Positions 33,937 through 43,032 are shown, counted from the first letter of the stretch. The stretch: DNA of 64,000 nt from Deltaproteobacteria bacterium (GCA_017302835.1 JAFLCC010000005.1:1-64000); one strand, 5' to 3'. The notes: generated from the letters alone by a model not told the origin. Numbers and translations: made by a program.

Positions 33937-35268
33937 ATGATGGATAAAAAACAAGAACCACTTTTAAATCTAAATAAAGAGGGTTTGATTAGCATTATAA
34001 AGAATATCTGGATTAAATGCTTCTTGGTGTTTACATTTTTCGTCCCAGCGGTAAACTCCCAGGGCTATTTTCCATCCGAATTACCAAATAATCAGTATAA
34101 TTCAGCTTCGCCTTCGAGCTCAGGAATTCCAGCCATGTCAACTTATCAAGTGGGTCTACCTAATCGAAATCATTTCGTTGATGGTGTGATGGTAGATCAA
34201 AATATATCTTTATATTTTAAAGCCCTAAATGAGTTGAGATTAAGAACAAATAGCGGTGAATTGCTGTCATTACCAAAAGATACGGTATTTGAAATGAATC
34301 TTCCCATGGATGAACTTTTAAGGAAATACCAAGGTAGGCAAGATGAAATAATGGTTGATCGTTCAATCAGAGAAATACTTTCCAATTTGCCCACAAAGGA
34401 TTTCTTTGAAAAGAAATCAAATAAAATTAAGATTAAAGATTCTTCGGATAAGGAAATAGAAGGAAAGGAGGTTGAGGCCACCTTTAAAACAAGGGATGTT
34501 GAAAATCTTAAGTTACAGGAAATTGATGCGATACCTTTAGGCCTTAAATCAGATACTTCCAGACAAGATACTGAAGGACATGGTTTGCCATCAACTAACT
34601 GTAAAAATTGCTCTGGATCCAAAGGTGGAACGTCCATTCAAGATAGTAACTTAGAAATACAAAAGTGGTTTGCTCCACAACAAATTAATGCCCTTTTTGA
34701 AAATCCACAAGATGGTTTTTTAAATGATTATAAAAGAAAAATGGACAACGCTATAAGGATAGCCATAAGGATAGCAATGAAAAATACAAAGGGAAGAGTC
34801 GGTGCTGAGTTTTCATTATTAAAATGTTATAAGTACGTCAAAGAAGCTTTGTTTGAAGCAGGGGTGACTAATCCGAAATTAAGTGGAGGCTATGCAAAGG
34901 ATGCATCTGCTGAGTTGGAGAAACAACACTTTGTTAATCTATTAGATCCTAGTCAATTAAAAGGTACTTATCTAGAAAATAAAAATTTAAGCCAATTAAT
35001 AACAAACCCTGATTTAGCTCCCAAAAGAGCTATTCTGGTTTACGAACCTACGGATCCTGACCGAAAGGTTCGAAGGTGCAAAACGAATTCGGAAACTAAA
35101 AGAAAAAGATGTTATTGGGATCAGGATGCAGGACACATTGAAATAAAAACAGCTGAATCTGGAAAGGGTGGTTATGTGAGTGACTATTATAGTGAAAAGT
35201 CACGAACTGGCGATTCAATGATTAACAAGAATCGAAAATTAGTTGGTATCTATTATAAAATTGATTAA
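33937..35268 (+). CDS. Exported protein with C-terminal CHAP/NlpC-like cysteine peptidase domain
   Basis: 443 residues. ATG 33937 or 33940. The hydrophobic signal segment is unusually far in (~24-42, WIKCFLVFTFFVPAVNS). Residues ~45-260 are low-complexity and unrecognised. The C-terminal ~170 residues look like a papain-fold peptidoglycan hydrolase: catalytic Cys in LLKCYKYVKEALFEAG, a helix with Gly-Gly-Tyr, a strand with Pro-x-x-Ala-Ile-Leu-Val-Tyr, and catalytic His in AGHIEIKTAE, followed by YVSDYYSEK. This order fits CHAP/NlpC-type amidases or endopeptidases. Likely to act on the cell wall of this cell or of another; the target is not known. A 12-bp tandem repeat encodes AIRIAIRIA before the domain. 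Confidence 0.65.
   Translation: MMDKKQEPLLNLNKEGLISIIKNIWIKCFLVFTFFVPAVNSQGYFPSELPNNQYNSASPSSSGIPAMSTYQVGLPNRNHFVDGVMVDQNISLYFKALNELRLRTNSGELLSLPKDTVFEMNLPMDELLRKYQGRQDEIMVDRSIREILSNLPTKDFFEKKSNKIKIKDSSDKEIEGKEVEATFKTRDVENLKLQEIDAIPLGLKSDTSRQDTEGHGLPSTNCKNCSGSKGGTSIQDSNLEIQKWFAPQQINALFENPQDGFLNDYKRKMDNAIRIAIRIAMKNTKGRVGAEFSLLKCYKYVKEALFEAGVTNPKLSGGYAKDASAELEKQHFVNLLDPSQLKGTYLENKNLSQLITNPDLAPKRAILVYEPTDPDRKVRRCKTNSETKRKRCYWDQDAGHIEIKTAESGKGGYVSDYYSEKSRTGDSMINKNRKLVGIYYKID
34753..34776 (+). repeat. 12-bp tandem duplication inside the CHAP-like gene
   Basis: ATAAGGATAGCC and ATAAGGATAGCA lie back to back and encode IRIA twice, in frame, within an amphipathic helix. Confidence 0.8.
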
Positions 35269-35631
35269 CTCATTAATATAAATCATGGATATAGATGAAT
35301 TCATGTCAAATTAGACAATCAAAGTATTTGGCTGTGATGTGAAGCTTATCAATCTAATTATTAATGGGCGCACTTCTGAAATTCCCTGTAAAAGCCCGTC
35401 ATCAGTCGAGTTAGCTAACGAAAGCTAGTTCGGTAGGCAAAGACTTACAGTATTTCAACAATTACGACAGCTGTAAAATAGGAATGTCAAAGTAGGTTTC
35501 TAAGCAGTTTGTTTTGTCTTTATCTCTTCTATTAGGTGGCACAATTTTGGCATTTTTTTAAATTCGAAAGAACCGTTTGTTGAAACTCTTGGGAAATTTA
35601 TCCTAACTATTTTGCCACGGTATTAAAAACT
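35269..35631. other. 363-base gene-free stretch
   Basis: No ORF of credible length. It contains a possible structured RNA at 35386-35450 and otherwise AT-rich sequence with a T-run (TTTTTTT near 35555) that might end a transcript. The promoter of the next exported gene must lie in its 3' part; no strong -35/-10 pair was found. Confidence 0.5.
35386..35450 (+). ncRNA. Candidate structured RNA element
   Basis: An outer stem CTGTAA (35386-35391) with TTACAG (35445-35450) encloses an inner 9-pair stem, GAGTTAGCT (35408-35416) with AGCTAGTTC (35423-35431), closed by loop AACGAA. The inner stem has two G-U pairs. A short GGTAGGCAAAG follows before the outer stem closes. It resembles a small riboswitch or sRNA in shape, but matches no family I can name. 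It sits about 180 bases before the next gene. Confidence 0.25.
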
Positions 35632-36792
35632 ATGAAATTATTAAATAAAGTAAAAGATAATATACTTTTAGTAGGAGCTATGCTGGTATATATCAGTCAT
35701 TTTTCTTACGCAAAATCTTGCATTCAATTTTATAAAATTCCAGTTGTTGAATTGTCTGATGAAAGAGAGCGCTCTTTTTTTCTGCGGGATAGTCGTGGAG
35801 AGCATATGCCAATTAACACAATTTTTGATAGAGTATCTAATAGAGGCTATCTTTATACTATTAAGGTGAATGCTGTCAGTGGCAAATCCTATAAATATAT
35901 AAACCATCCAAGCGTTAAAAAACTACTCAATTTTTTAGGTTTTTTCTACGATTCAGCAAATTTAAGTATTCAATACCCAAGTCCCAATTCTTTAACTCAG
36001 AGAATTAAAATGCTAAATGATAAAATGAATCAGATTATTTCTAATGATTTAAACTTTTTAATACCTTTAAGGTTCCAAGGGGTCAAAGAAGGAGAAGTCC
36101 CAATAGAAGTATACCATTCTTATGTAAATAAGGGAGTAGTTTTAATTTCTATGAATGAAACGTCAATGACAGGCTTCAAACCAACACATATCCATGATAT
36201 ATTGGAGCATGTGATTGGTTGGATTCTTTTACCACCACAATTAGTTACATTCTTAGGAGTACGTGGAACTTTGTATGAAAAACTAATTCATACAAAGTTT
36301 GTGCAAAAATATCCATTATTAATTGAATTATTATTAGAATATCAAAGATATGATAGTACTGCCTTTGAAGCTGCGACATTCGCAATTAAAGATATTTTAG
36401 AAAATTCTTTTTCTTCTGAAAATAATAAGGCTATTTTAGATGCTAAAATAAAAAATCTTATTCAAGTAGTTTTTATGAAAGATGCACGAAGTAGTTATGA
36501 GGCAGCAGCATCTAGAGGAGTTGAAACTGGTCAGTTCATAGAATATAAAAACTATGGAAATTCTATTTCAATAAGTCACCAATCTTTTTTAGAAAAAATT
36601 GCAAGAACTGTTGAGTTAAAATATGCCGATTTTAATATGCAACCAGATGAAGTGCAAACATTTATTAAAGAAATAGAAAAACTTAAACAAACTAGCCCCA
36701 ATGATTTACCTATTAATTTAAATGAACTAGAGGGTGTGTTGATTAAACGTCTTGAAGAGTTTGGTAAAGCAATTGACTCTTTTTTAAAGTAA
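35632..36792 (+). CDS. Exported protein, unknown function
   Basis: 386 residues with a signal peptide (~1-27, ending SYAKSC). Much of the protein is helical. Near residue 186 it has THIHDILEHVIGW, a histidine-rich helix that could bind metal (H-x-H-x4-H), followed ~45 residues later by an acidic helix (AFEAATFAIKDILE). This is reminiscent of metallopeptidase-like arrangements but has no HExxH, so no function is assigned. It stands alone after a long gene-free stretch and next to the CHAP-like exported protein; both may be part of a secreted set. Confidence 0.65.
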   Translation: MKLLNKVKDNILLVGAMLVYISHFSYAKSCIQFYKIPVVELSDERERSFFLRDSRGEHMPINTIFDRVSNRGYLYTIKVNAVSGKSYKYINHPSVKKLLNFLGFFYDSANLSIQYPSPNSLTQRIKMLNDKMNQIISNDLNFLIPLRFQGVKEGEVPIEVYHSYVNKGVVLISMNETSMTGFKPTHIHDILEHVIGWILLPPQLVTFLGVRGTLYEKLIHTKFVQKYPLLIELLLEYQRYDSTAFEAATFAIKDILENSFSSENNKAILDAKIKNLIQVVFMKDARSSYEAAASRGVETGQFIEYKNYGNSISISHQSFLEKIARTVELKYADFNMQPDEVQTFIKEIEKLKQTSPNDLPINLNELEGVLIKRLEEFGKAIDSFLK

Positions 36793-36801
36793 AGTTTGTT
36801 C

Positions 36802-36833
36802 CACATTTTTTCATTTTTTAAATGTGATTTTTG
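36802..36833 (+). terminator. Weak terminator-like hairpin
   Basis: CACATTT (36802-36808) and AAATGTG (36820-36826) form a 7-bp stem with an 11-base loop, followed by ATTTTTG, 10 bases after the stop of the 35632 gene. AT-rich and therefore weak. Confidence 0.4.
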
Positions 36834-36956
36834 ATAAAATTATATGTTCAATTTTTTAGTTTGGAAAGGGCTTTAGCCTGCTGGTTGAGTTCAAACTGAT
36901 AACCAGATCATAGAATATTCCAAAGAGTTTCGAGATTTCAAAATGATAAATTTTAG

Positions 36957-37934
36957 TCAAAGCGCGATGTGTTGGACATCGCGGTTAAACCAGTCTTCTT
37001 TGTTATGGTAAACTAGATTAATTTTTTGTGAGATAGGTGTTCCTTTAAAGCATTCACTGTAGGTTTTTAACCAGTATTCAATGGACTCATTATCAAAAGA
37101 GGCTTTCTTTAAATCATTTAAATATTTGTCGGCAAAAATAAGAGTCGAAGCGTATTTTGTAGAAAACTTATTTGCGACAAGAAACTGGTCAAGAATAAAT
37201 AAACCTGGTTTCCAACAACCGCTTCTAAATATATTTAGGATAAGGTTAACGTCGTTGTCTTCTAAATCATAAATTACAAAATCTTTTTTGAGCTGATCAA
37301 AACTGAGTTGATTAAATTTCGAAACTAAGGGAGATAACACTTTATGATTTTCATTCTGGCTCCAATAAAATAAACTATTAATTAATATTTGTTTAAATTG
37401 TATGTTTTTTGAAGACTCAGGAACTCTTGTTATTAAATCAAGTAGTTCTTTGAGGCAGGTGAAATTTGTAATATTTAGATCCAAGCATTTAATCAAGAGT
37501 TCTAGTTTGGTTTTATTACTTTTTAAATACTCTTTAAAGTAAAAATATTCTTTAAAAGATTGGAATCCGTAGGGTAAGTTGGTTATTAAATCAAGTAGAA
37601 AGCCTAAAAGAAGTCCACCCAAAAGAGTAGATATTTTGTTTTTAATAGAATTAGAGTTTCCGAAGAGAGCATAACAAAGCCCCAATAAAGAGAAGAAAAA
37701 TAAAGGAAGGCTGTAGAGTCTTCTTTTAAGTTGAATTTTAAGATTGAGAGGATATGAAAAGGTGGTGATCAGCGAAAATATGCCTAATAAATAAAGCTCA
37801 TAGTTCTGATTTGTTAGTGAGTAGACTAATATTGAATTTACTAACAATAATGAAACGGTTCCTATCTTGGCAACTAGAGTTGAGAACTTATTTTCCAGGA
37901 TTAAATAGAAAAGGGCACTAAACACGATGATCAT
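36957..37934 (-). CDS. Polytopic membrane protein, unknown function
   Basis: 325 residues. The first ~150 residues contain about five hydrophobic helices (SALFYLILE, VSLLLVNSILVYSL, YLLGIFSLITTF, FFFSLLGLCYALF and GGLLLGFLLDLI). The rest is a soluble, helical, Leu/Asn-rich domain with no known motif. It starts 51 bases after ppsR on the same strand and could be the last gene of the nrdR-nusB-ppsR run. Not recognised. Confidence 0.65.
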   Translation of the reverse strand: MIIVFSALFYLILENKFSTLVAKIGTVSLLLVNSILVYSLTNQNYELYLLGIFSLITTFSYPLNLKIQLKRRLYSLPLFFFSLLGLCYALFGNSNSIKNKISTLLGGLLLGFLLDLITNLPYGFQSFKEYFYFKEYLKSNKTKLELLIKCLDLNITNFTCLKELLDLITRVPESSKNIQFKQILINSLFYWSQNENHKVLSPLVSKFNQLSFDQLKKDFVIYDLEDNDVNLILNIFRSGCWKPGLFILDQFLVANKFSTKYASTLIFADKYLNDLKKASFDNESIEYWLKTYSECFKGTPISQKINLVYHNKEDWFNRDVQHIAL

Positions 37935-37985
37935 TTATTCTCCTAACGTCTCTCCATATTATTACTAAGTTAGCCATTTTATCCT

Positions 37986-38825
37986 TCAGTAAAGCACGGA
38001 ATCAGGTAATCCTAGCCGGCTACTAATGACTTTCACAATTTCACTTGCAGTTTCTTCAAGGGCCCGGTCCGTCACATTAAAAACAGGCCATCTTTTGTTC
38101 TTTTTAAACACCTCGGTAGCAAAATCTATTTCCCTAGATATCAATGAAAGAGAAGCGTACTCTCCACCAGTGTCTTGGCCGAACTTCTCTAATCTTTTTT
38201 TTCGAATTCTTTGCAGAGAGTCTATATCAATAATTAATCCTACAATGCGACGTTGATCTATTTTCAAAATTTCCTCTGGCAAGGTGGTATTGAGAACCAT
38301 AGGTATATTGGCGACCTTCCAACCCTTATGACTTAGGAAAATGCTCAATGGAGTTTTGCTGGTTCGACTAATTCCGAGCAAGATGATATCTGCTTTGTCC
38401 AGGTCATTGAGTGTTTTTCCATCATCATGCTTGACAGTGTATTCAATGGCCTCAATTCGTTTAAAATAACTTTCATCCACGGCACGTAGGGCGCCGACAT
38501 TGGATTTTGAGATAACTCCAAAGTAAGTATCCAACGTCGAAAGTAAAGGACCTAGTAAATCAAAAGAAAGCAGTCCTTTTTCTGAACTTTTCTCTTGAAT
38601 CTTAGCTCTCATTGAAGGTGAGACAACGGTGTAAATGATCATTCCTTGAACCAGAGCGCACTCTTCAATAATATTATCAATATAATGTTCGGTTCTTACA
38701 TTTTTATTTCTAACAATATGAATATCACTTTGCTGATACTGTACCAGCGCTGCCCGAATCATGGTAGCTGCGGTTTCTCCGGTGCCATCTGAAATAATAA
38801 AAATACTACATTTTTTTATTTCCAT
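37986..38825 (-). CDS. ppsR: Phosphoenolpyruvate synthase regulatory protein (PSRP, DUF299)
   Basis: 279 residues. The N-terminus IFIISDGTGETAATM and the P-loop-like LLGISRTSKTPLS (~150-162) are diagnostic of the DUF299 kinase/pyrophosphorylase family, which switches PEP synthase or pyruvate phosphate dikinase on and off by ADP-dependent phosphorylation and Pi-dependent dephosphorylation. No ppsA/ppdK lies in the window, so the target is inferred from the family. Its ATG shares one base with the stop of the upstream gene, so it is translationally coupled in the nrdR-nusB-X-Y-ppsR run. Confidence 0.93.
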   Translation of the reverse strand: MEIKKCSIFIISDGTGETAATMIRAALVQYQQSDIHIVRNKNVRTEHYIDNIIEECALVQGMIIYTVVSPSMRAKIQEKSSEKGLLSFDLLGPLLSTLDTYFGVISKSNVGALRAVDESYFKRIEAIEYTVKHDDGKTLNDLDKADIILLGISRTSKTPLSIFLSHKGWKVANIPMVLNTTLPEEILKIDQRRIVGLIIDIDSLQRIRKKRLEKFGQDTGGEYASLSLISREIDFATEVFKKNKRWPVFNVTDRALEETASEIVKVISSRLGLPDSVLY

Positions 38826-39412
38826 TAAACTAATCCATTACGAAGTTCTTTAATGATTTTTTCAAGCCTAAGGCTAAGCCAAGGCTCGGCTTGTTTCGTG
38901 ATAAAGCAGAACAGAGTATTTTGATTCACTTTGTAAAAAATAGTAGTAAAATCGGAATCTACAAGTATGTTCAAACCTAACTTATCTAAGGGGCTTCCCT
39001 TTTTTTTATAAATTTTAAAGTCATCAAAATGAGGAAGTATGATTTGTTTTGTGTTTATTTCATTTTGATCAATGATTTTTTTAAAAATAAAACTTTTTTC
39101 AAGCTGCCAAAAAATATTTCCCGAATTTCTTGATATATGTGAGTTTGATGTTGCAGAACTTGACGCGAGCAATAGACCGATTTCAAAATACTCTGATAAT
39201 CTTAAAAAGAGATAATTGATCTTTTCTTTCTCTTGGGTAGGGAGAAACCAAGAAAGACCCCTAATTTGACCCTCATTATTTAAATAAGAAAATGAATTCT
39301 TTTCATCTTGAAAGGAATTCAAAGTTTCTTGTTTGATATCAAAAATCTGATCAATTATTTTTACAGTTCTGTCCATGCATATAGAATCACTTAGGAAGAG
39401 GCTAGTTTTCAA
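38825..39412 (-). CDS. Conserved-position hypothetical protein Y
   Basis: 195 residues, soluble, no signal peptide. No motif is recognised: mixed alpha/beta with a Ser/Asn-rich centre and a C-terminal basic helix (LSLRLEKIIKELRNGLV). It overlaps the upstream gene X by 11 bases and ppsR by one base, so it is locked into the operon. The GAF/sensor-like alternation of strands and helices (GLLLASSSATSN, FFCF-type strands) is only an impression. Function unknown; possibly tied to gene X. Confidence 0.65.
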   Translation of the reverse strand: MKTSLFLSDSICMDRTVKIIDQIFDIKQETLNSFQDEKNSFSYLNNEGQIRGLSWFLPTQEKEKINYLFLRLSEYFEIGLLLASSSATSNSHISRNSGNIFWQLEKSFIFKKIIDQNEINTKQIILPHFDDFKIYKKKGSPLDKLGLNILVDSDFTTIFYKVNQNTLFCFITKQAEPWLSLRLEKIIKELRNGLV

Positions 39413-39857
39413 GAACTATAGACAAATCCTCTTCAGAGCTAAACGAACGCCAAGATTCCACAAACTGGTTCATACTTAAGTTAGACGGCAAAAAAATCCT
39501 TAATGAGGGTTTATTCAAATCAAGGTAGAGTTTGAAAATTTTTTGACTCCAAAGAGTCGAGTCTTGTTCGTAGCCAACCATCACGGTCCATCGATTTGGA
39601 AATGGTTTAGAACTTGGAATCATTATCACATCATGAGGAGAAGGAAGATTTTCATAGCGTGGTAATTCAGTTTCATTTAAAATAGCATTTAAATTGGAGT
39701 CTAAGGGAAGTTTTTTTTTTCGCAAGGTTTTCCCAATGAGAAAATTATTATACCAATCTAGTTGAATCGCCATTGCTGAATTTGAAAAATCAGGAATGAC
39801 CCAAAGGTCAGCTCCCGAATTAAATGCTTGATTTGAAGAAAGTACTATAACAGCCAT
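39402..39857 (-). CDS. Hypothetical protein X
   Basis: 151 residues, soluble. Starts with a hydrophobic strand (MAVIVLSSN) and has several strand-like segments (DLWVIPDF, RWTVMVGYE, SLRIFLPS). No motif known to me. Overlaps nusB by 13 bases upstream and gene Y by 11 bases downstream, which indicates translational coupling. Function unknown. Confidence 0.65.
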   Translation of the reverse strand: MAVIVLSSNQAFNSGADLWVIPDFSNSAMAIQLDWYNNFLIGKTLRKKKLPLDSNLNAILNETELPRYENLPSPHDVIMIPSSKPFPNRWTVMVGYEQDSTLWSQKIFKLYLDLNKPSLRIFLPSNLSMNQFVESWRSFSSEEDLSIVLEN

Positions 39858-40258
39858 TCTTCTCTGCTGATTTGATCAAGAATACCATTTATAAAACTTG
39901 CTGATTCAGAGGATCCATATTTTTTAGCAATTTCGACAGCCTCATTAATTATAATTTTTGAAGATAACTGTTCTGGACTGATTTTCATTTCAAAAATAGC
40001 AATTCGAATGATATTTCTATCAACAATAGCCATTCTTTCAACTTTCCAATTTCTGCTCACAGAAGAGAGTTTTTCATCTATCTTTAATTTATTTTCATTC
40101 ACAAATTTAATAATTTTTTCAGCGTAGTCTCTTGTTTCTTGAGAAAAATTATTTTCAAAGACATGTAAAAAAGTCGATGTTGAAATTTGTGGAGAAAATT
40201 CAGCCTGAAACAAGAGCTGGAGGGCTAGCTCTCTGGCCTGTCGACGTTCTAAATTCAT
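39845..40258 (-). CDS. nusB: Transcription antitermination factor NusB
   Basis: 137 residues, all-helical, standard length. The N-terminal arginine-rich RNA-binding start RRQARELALQLLFQAEFSP and the C-terminal IINEAVEIAKKYGSSESASFINGILDQI block are family hallmarks. With NusE it binds boxA RNA in rRNA leader transcripts. It overlaps nrdR by four bases (ATGA-type coupling), a pairing seen in many bacteria, and gene X by 13 bases. Confidence 0.95.
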   Translation of the reverse strand: MNLERRQARELALQLLFQAEFSPQISTSTFLHVFENNFSQETRDYAEKIIKFVNENKLKIDEKLSSVSRNWKVERMAIVDRNIIRIAIFEMKISPEQLSSKIIINEAVEIAKKYGSSESASFINGILDQISREEWLL

Positions 40259-40776
40259 AAACTGGCTTTCGTAAGGGGATTATTAAATGCAGTCAAAGGA
40301 AGTTGGGCTTGTGTGGTGTCAACAAAATCCGTTAACTCCGCATCTTCAAGCGTTTCAACAAATTCTTGAACATCTTTAAAAGTTCGATAGACACTAGCGA
40401 ACCGAATATAGGCCACATCATCAAGTTGTTTTAATTCTGCCATGACTTTTTTGCCAATTATTTGAGAAGAAATTTCATTTTCACCCCGATTTATGACCCA
40501 GGCCGAAATTCTTTCAACTACAGATTCCAGTTGGGTCAAACTCACTGGTCTTTTTTGGCAGGCAGCCTGTAAACCGCGAAGAATTTTTTCTTTACTGAAG
40601 GCTTCCCTTCGGCCATCTTTTTTCACAATCATAGGGAAATTAAGCAGCAAAGTTTCAACGGTCGTAAAACGAGCCTTGCACTCAAGACATTCACGTCGAC
40701 GGCGAATCGAGCCATCTTTTTGGACGCGGGTATCTAAAACTCGATCATCATTATGTCCACAATAAGGGCATTTCAT
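40255..40776 (-). CDS. nrdR: Transcriptional repressor NrdR
   Basis: 173 residues. N-terminal zinc ribbon with MKCPYCGHNDDRVLDTRV and RRRRECLECKARFTTVE (two CxxC pairs), then an ATP-cone (~50-140, beginning VKKDGRREAFSKEKI). It represses ribonucleotide reductase genes when dATP/ATP is bound. No nrd gene is in the window, and I could not find an NrdR-box pair around it. First gene of the overlapping minus-strand run nrdR-nusB-X-Y-ppsR. Confidence 0.95.
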   Translation of the reverse strand: MKCPYCGHNDDRVLDTRVQKDGSIRRRRECLECKARFTTVETLLLNFPMIVKKDGRREAFSKEKILRGLQAACQKRPVSLTQLESVVERISAWVINRGENEISSQIIGKKVMAELKQLDDVAYIRFASVYRTFKDVQEFVETLEDAELTDFVDTTQAQLPLTAFNNPLTKASL

Positions 40777-40962
40777 GCCCCATTTTATATCAAATCAAAT
40801 TAAATAAAGCGAAAGAAAAATAGATAAAATATGCTGAATCTTTAAAAATGCCCCGAGTCAAAAAAATCAAAATGCTGGGAAATTTCAAGATTTTGATTAT
40901 CAAAAACAAACGAGTCACTTATATTCATCAGGAACGTTGGGCTTGGAGGCTGGGAACAATTC

Positions 40963-41652
40963 ATGATTTTTTTCAAAAATTTGACTCCTATTTTTTTACT
41001 TGTTTTAATATTTTTTTTTCAAGGGACTTTAGCTCAAACTCCCATTGTTGGCAGGGGGACTTCTGCTAAACCCAGTGCTCCAAAAGCTGGCAAAGAAGCA
41101 GCTCAAGAGTATTTTAAATCAGATGTCGAAAAAGCAAAAGACAAGGAATCCGTTACTTTCTCAAAAAGCATTGAATCTGGGGATCATTATTTGGCTCTAG
41201 GAGTGGGTAATCATCTACAGGGGGATGCATGGAGCTGGGGGCAACGAGAGAAGCAAAAAAATACAGGAGCCTCTTCTGCCAACATTACATACCGATACAG
41301 TGAATGGGGACAGACAGATTTGAATATCCGCTTTGATTTTAATGAATTTAACGTCACGGATGAAAAATTATTAAAAATGTCGATACTTCCGGTGATTATA
41401 TTTCCTGAAGCTAGTTCTAAATTCCCACTTTATTTTGGGGCCGGTGCCGGCCTGGGTATCTTTTTTAAACAGCTTAAAGATGAAAGCAATATTTCATTTG
41501 ATTATCAGTTATTTTTAGGTGCTAGATTTTTTAACGTTTATGGCTCATCAGGTTTTTTTCTTGAAACGGGATTGAAAAATCATTTGCACTTAACTTCAGA
41601 TGGGCAATTTAATGGAACTTATTTTTCAGTAGGGGCGGTATTTACATTTTGA
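40963..41652 (+). CDS. Exported outer-membrane beta-barrel-like protein
   Basis: 229 residues with signal peptide (~1-24, ending TLAQ). After a Lys/Ala-rich linker (~30-60) the chain alternates short strands with aromatic ends (ANITYRYSEWG, LNIRFDFNEFN, FPLYFGAGAGLGIFF, DYQLFLGARFFNV) and ends in YFSVGAVFTF, a terminal-Phe barrel signature. A small 8-strand outer-membrane barrel is likely. Its TGA overlaps the TTG start of the RsmB-like gene, a close coupling of two functionally unrelated products. Confidence 0.7.
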   Translation: MIFFKNLTPIFLLVLIFFFQGTLAQTPIVGRGTSAKPSAPKAGKEAAQEYFKSDVEKAKDKESVTFSKSIESGDHYLALGVGNHLQGDAWSWGQREKQKNTGASSANITYRYSEWGQTDLNIRFDFNEFNVTDEKLLKMSILPVIIFPEASSKFPLYFGAGAGLGIFFKQLKDESNISFDYQLFLGARFFNVYGSSGFFLETGLKNHLHLTSDGQFNGTYFSVGAVFTF

Positions 41653-42908
41653 AACTTCATCAACATTTAATTGAAAAAATCATCGAAGCCCTCTTGCAAA
41701 TTTTTACTTCAACTTCTTACGCTGATAAAGTGATCGAAAAGCATCTAAAAATAAATAAAAAATGGGGAGCTAGAGACAGGAAGTTATTTGCAGAAACGGT
41801 CTATGATCTTGTCAGGTATCGTCGCAAATATTGGAATCTGGCAGAACTCAATGAGGATGATTTTTTAGTTCAAGAAAAGATCTCTGACTTTGAAATCTGG
41901 AAAATGTGGGTTATCTATATTCTGGAGAAAGGTTTTGAACTTCCTGGATGGATGTATGAAAGTTATCAATACATCATCAACGAGATTCCCAGTGACATGT
42001 TATCTGAGAATTTTGATTTTAAAGCTCTAGAAAAAAAAATGAGCTTTGCTGTTTTTCAATCCTACCCTGATTGGTTGGTTGGTTATTTTAAAGATCAGTT
42101 AAAGGAAGAAGCTGAACCATTGTTGCAAGCCCTAAATCAAATGGCGACAACCTATTTGAGGGTGAATACTTTAAAAACCACGCCTAAAGAATTAGTTCAG
42201 AGTCTTGAAAAAGAAGGTGTTAATGCCCGTCAAATAAAGAAAGTGGAATCAGCTCTGGAGCTGATTGAGAAAAAAAATGTATTCATAACTCAAGCGTTTA
42301 AGGACGGTTTATTTGAAGTCCAAGATGTGAGCTCGCAATTAATAGGAGAGTTGGTAAATGTGGAACCAGGCATGCGCGTGGTCGATGCCTGTGCGGGAGC
42401 CGGTGGAAAAAGTTTACATCTGGCGACCCTCATGAAAAATAAAGGAAAAATCATCAGTCTGGATTTGCATGAATGGAAACTCAAAGAATTAAGACAGCGC
42501 TCAACTAGGAACTCTATAGATATTATCGAAGTGAAGGTGATTGAGTCGCTCAAAACCATAAAGAGACTCGATAATTCTTTTGACAGGGTTTTATTGGATG
42601 TCCCCTGTTCTGGATCTGGTGTTATACGAAGGAATCCAGATAAAAAATGGAAGTTGAGTTTTGAAGAAATTCAACGTTTGCTTCAGATTCAGTATGATAT
42701 ACTCTCTCAGTACAAGGATATGATGAAGGTTCATGGCAAATTGATTTATGCCACCTGCAGCGTGTTTCCGTCAGAAAATGAAATGCAAATACAAAAATTT
42801 CTAGCTGAAAATTCAAACTGGAAATTGGAAAAAGAAATAAAAATTTTCCCTCATCGGCAAGGTTTTGATGGCTTTTATGGTGCAAGGTTGGCTAAAATCC
42901 AGGAATAA
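41649..42908 (+). CDS. RsmB/NOP2-family rRNA m5C methyltransferase
   Basis: 419 residues from TTG 41649, which overlaps the preceding stop (TTGA). Residues ~1-150 form a helical NusB-like domain as in RsmB; the rest is a SAM-dependent methyltransferase: VVDACAGAGGKSLHLA (motif I), VLLDVPCSGSGV with the first catalytic Cys (motif IV) and LIYATCSVFPSEN with the second Cys (motif VI). It methylates C5 of cytosine in 16S rRNA by the two-cysteine mechanism. RsmB is likely, but I did not separate it from other NOP2 paralogues. Confidence 0.88.
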   Translation: MKLHQHLIEKIIEALLQIFTSTSYADKVIEKHLKINKKWGARDRKLFAETVYDLVRYRRKYWNLAELNEDDFLVQEKISDFEIWKMWVIYILEKGFELPGWMYESYQYIINEIPSDMLSENFDFKALEKKMSFAVFQSYPDWLVGYFKDQLKEEAEPLLQALNQMATTYLRVNTLKTTPKELVQSLEKEGVNARQIKKVESALELIEKKNVFITQAFKDGLFEVQDVSSQLIGELVNVEPGMRVVDACAGAGGKSLHLATLMKNKGKIISLDLHEWKLKELRQRSTRNSIDIIEVKVIESLKTIKRLDNSFDRVLLDVPCSGSGVIRRNPDKKWKLSFEEIQRLLQIQYDILSQYKDMMKVHGKLIYATCSVFPSENEMQIQKFLAENSNWKLEKEIKIFPHRQGFDGFYGARLAKIQE

Positions 42909-43032
42909 CAAAAGTTAATGATTAGCAAAACTAATGGCTGAAAGAAGTCATATTTCTATATATAAAACTCTTCTTTACTTCATAAGTTGATTCTCCTAGA
43001 AAGAAATAAATTTTTACATCAGGAGGGGAACG

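Noticed and set aside
35386-35450. Reading the structured element as a c-di-GMP/cGAMP (GEMM) riboswitch
   Set aside because: GGTAGGCAAAG vaguely recalls the GACGCAAAGCC core, but the conserved tetraloop and receptor and the pairing order do not match. Kept only as an unnamed candidate.
40848-41069. 73-codon frame across the start of the barrel-protein gene
   Set aside because: Overlaps the signal-peptide region of the better gene in another frame and has no family features.
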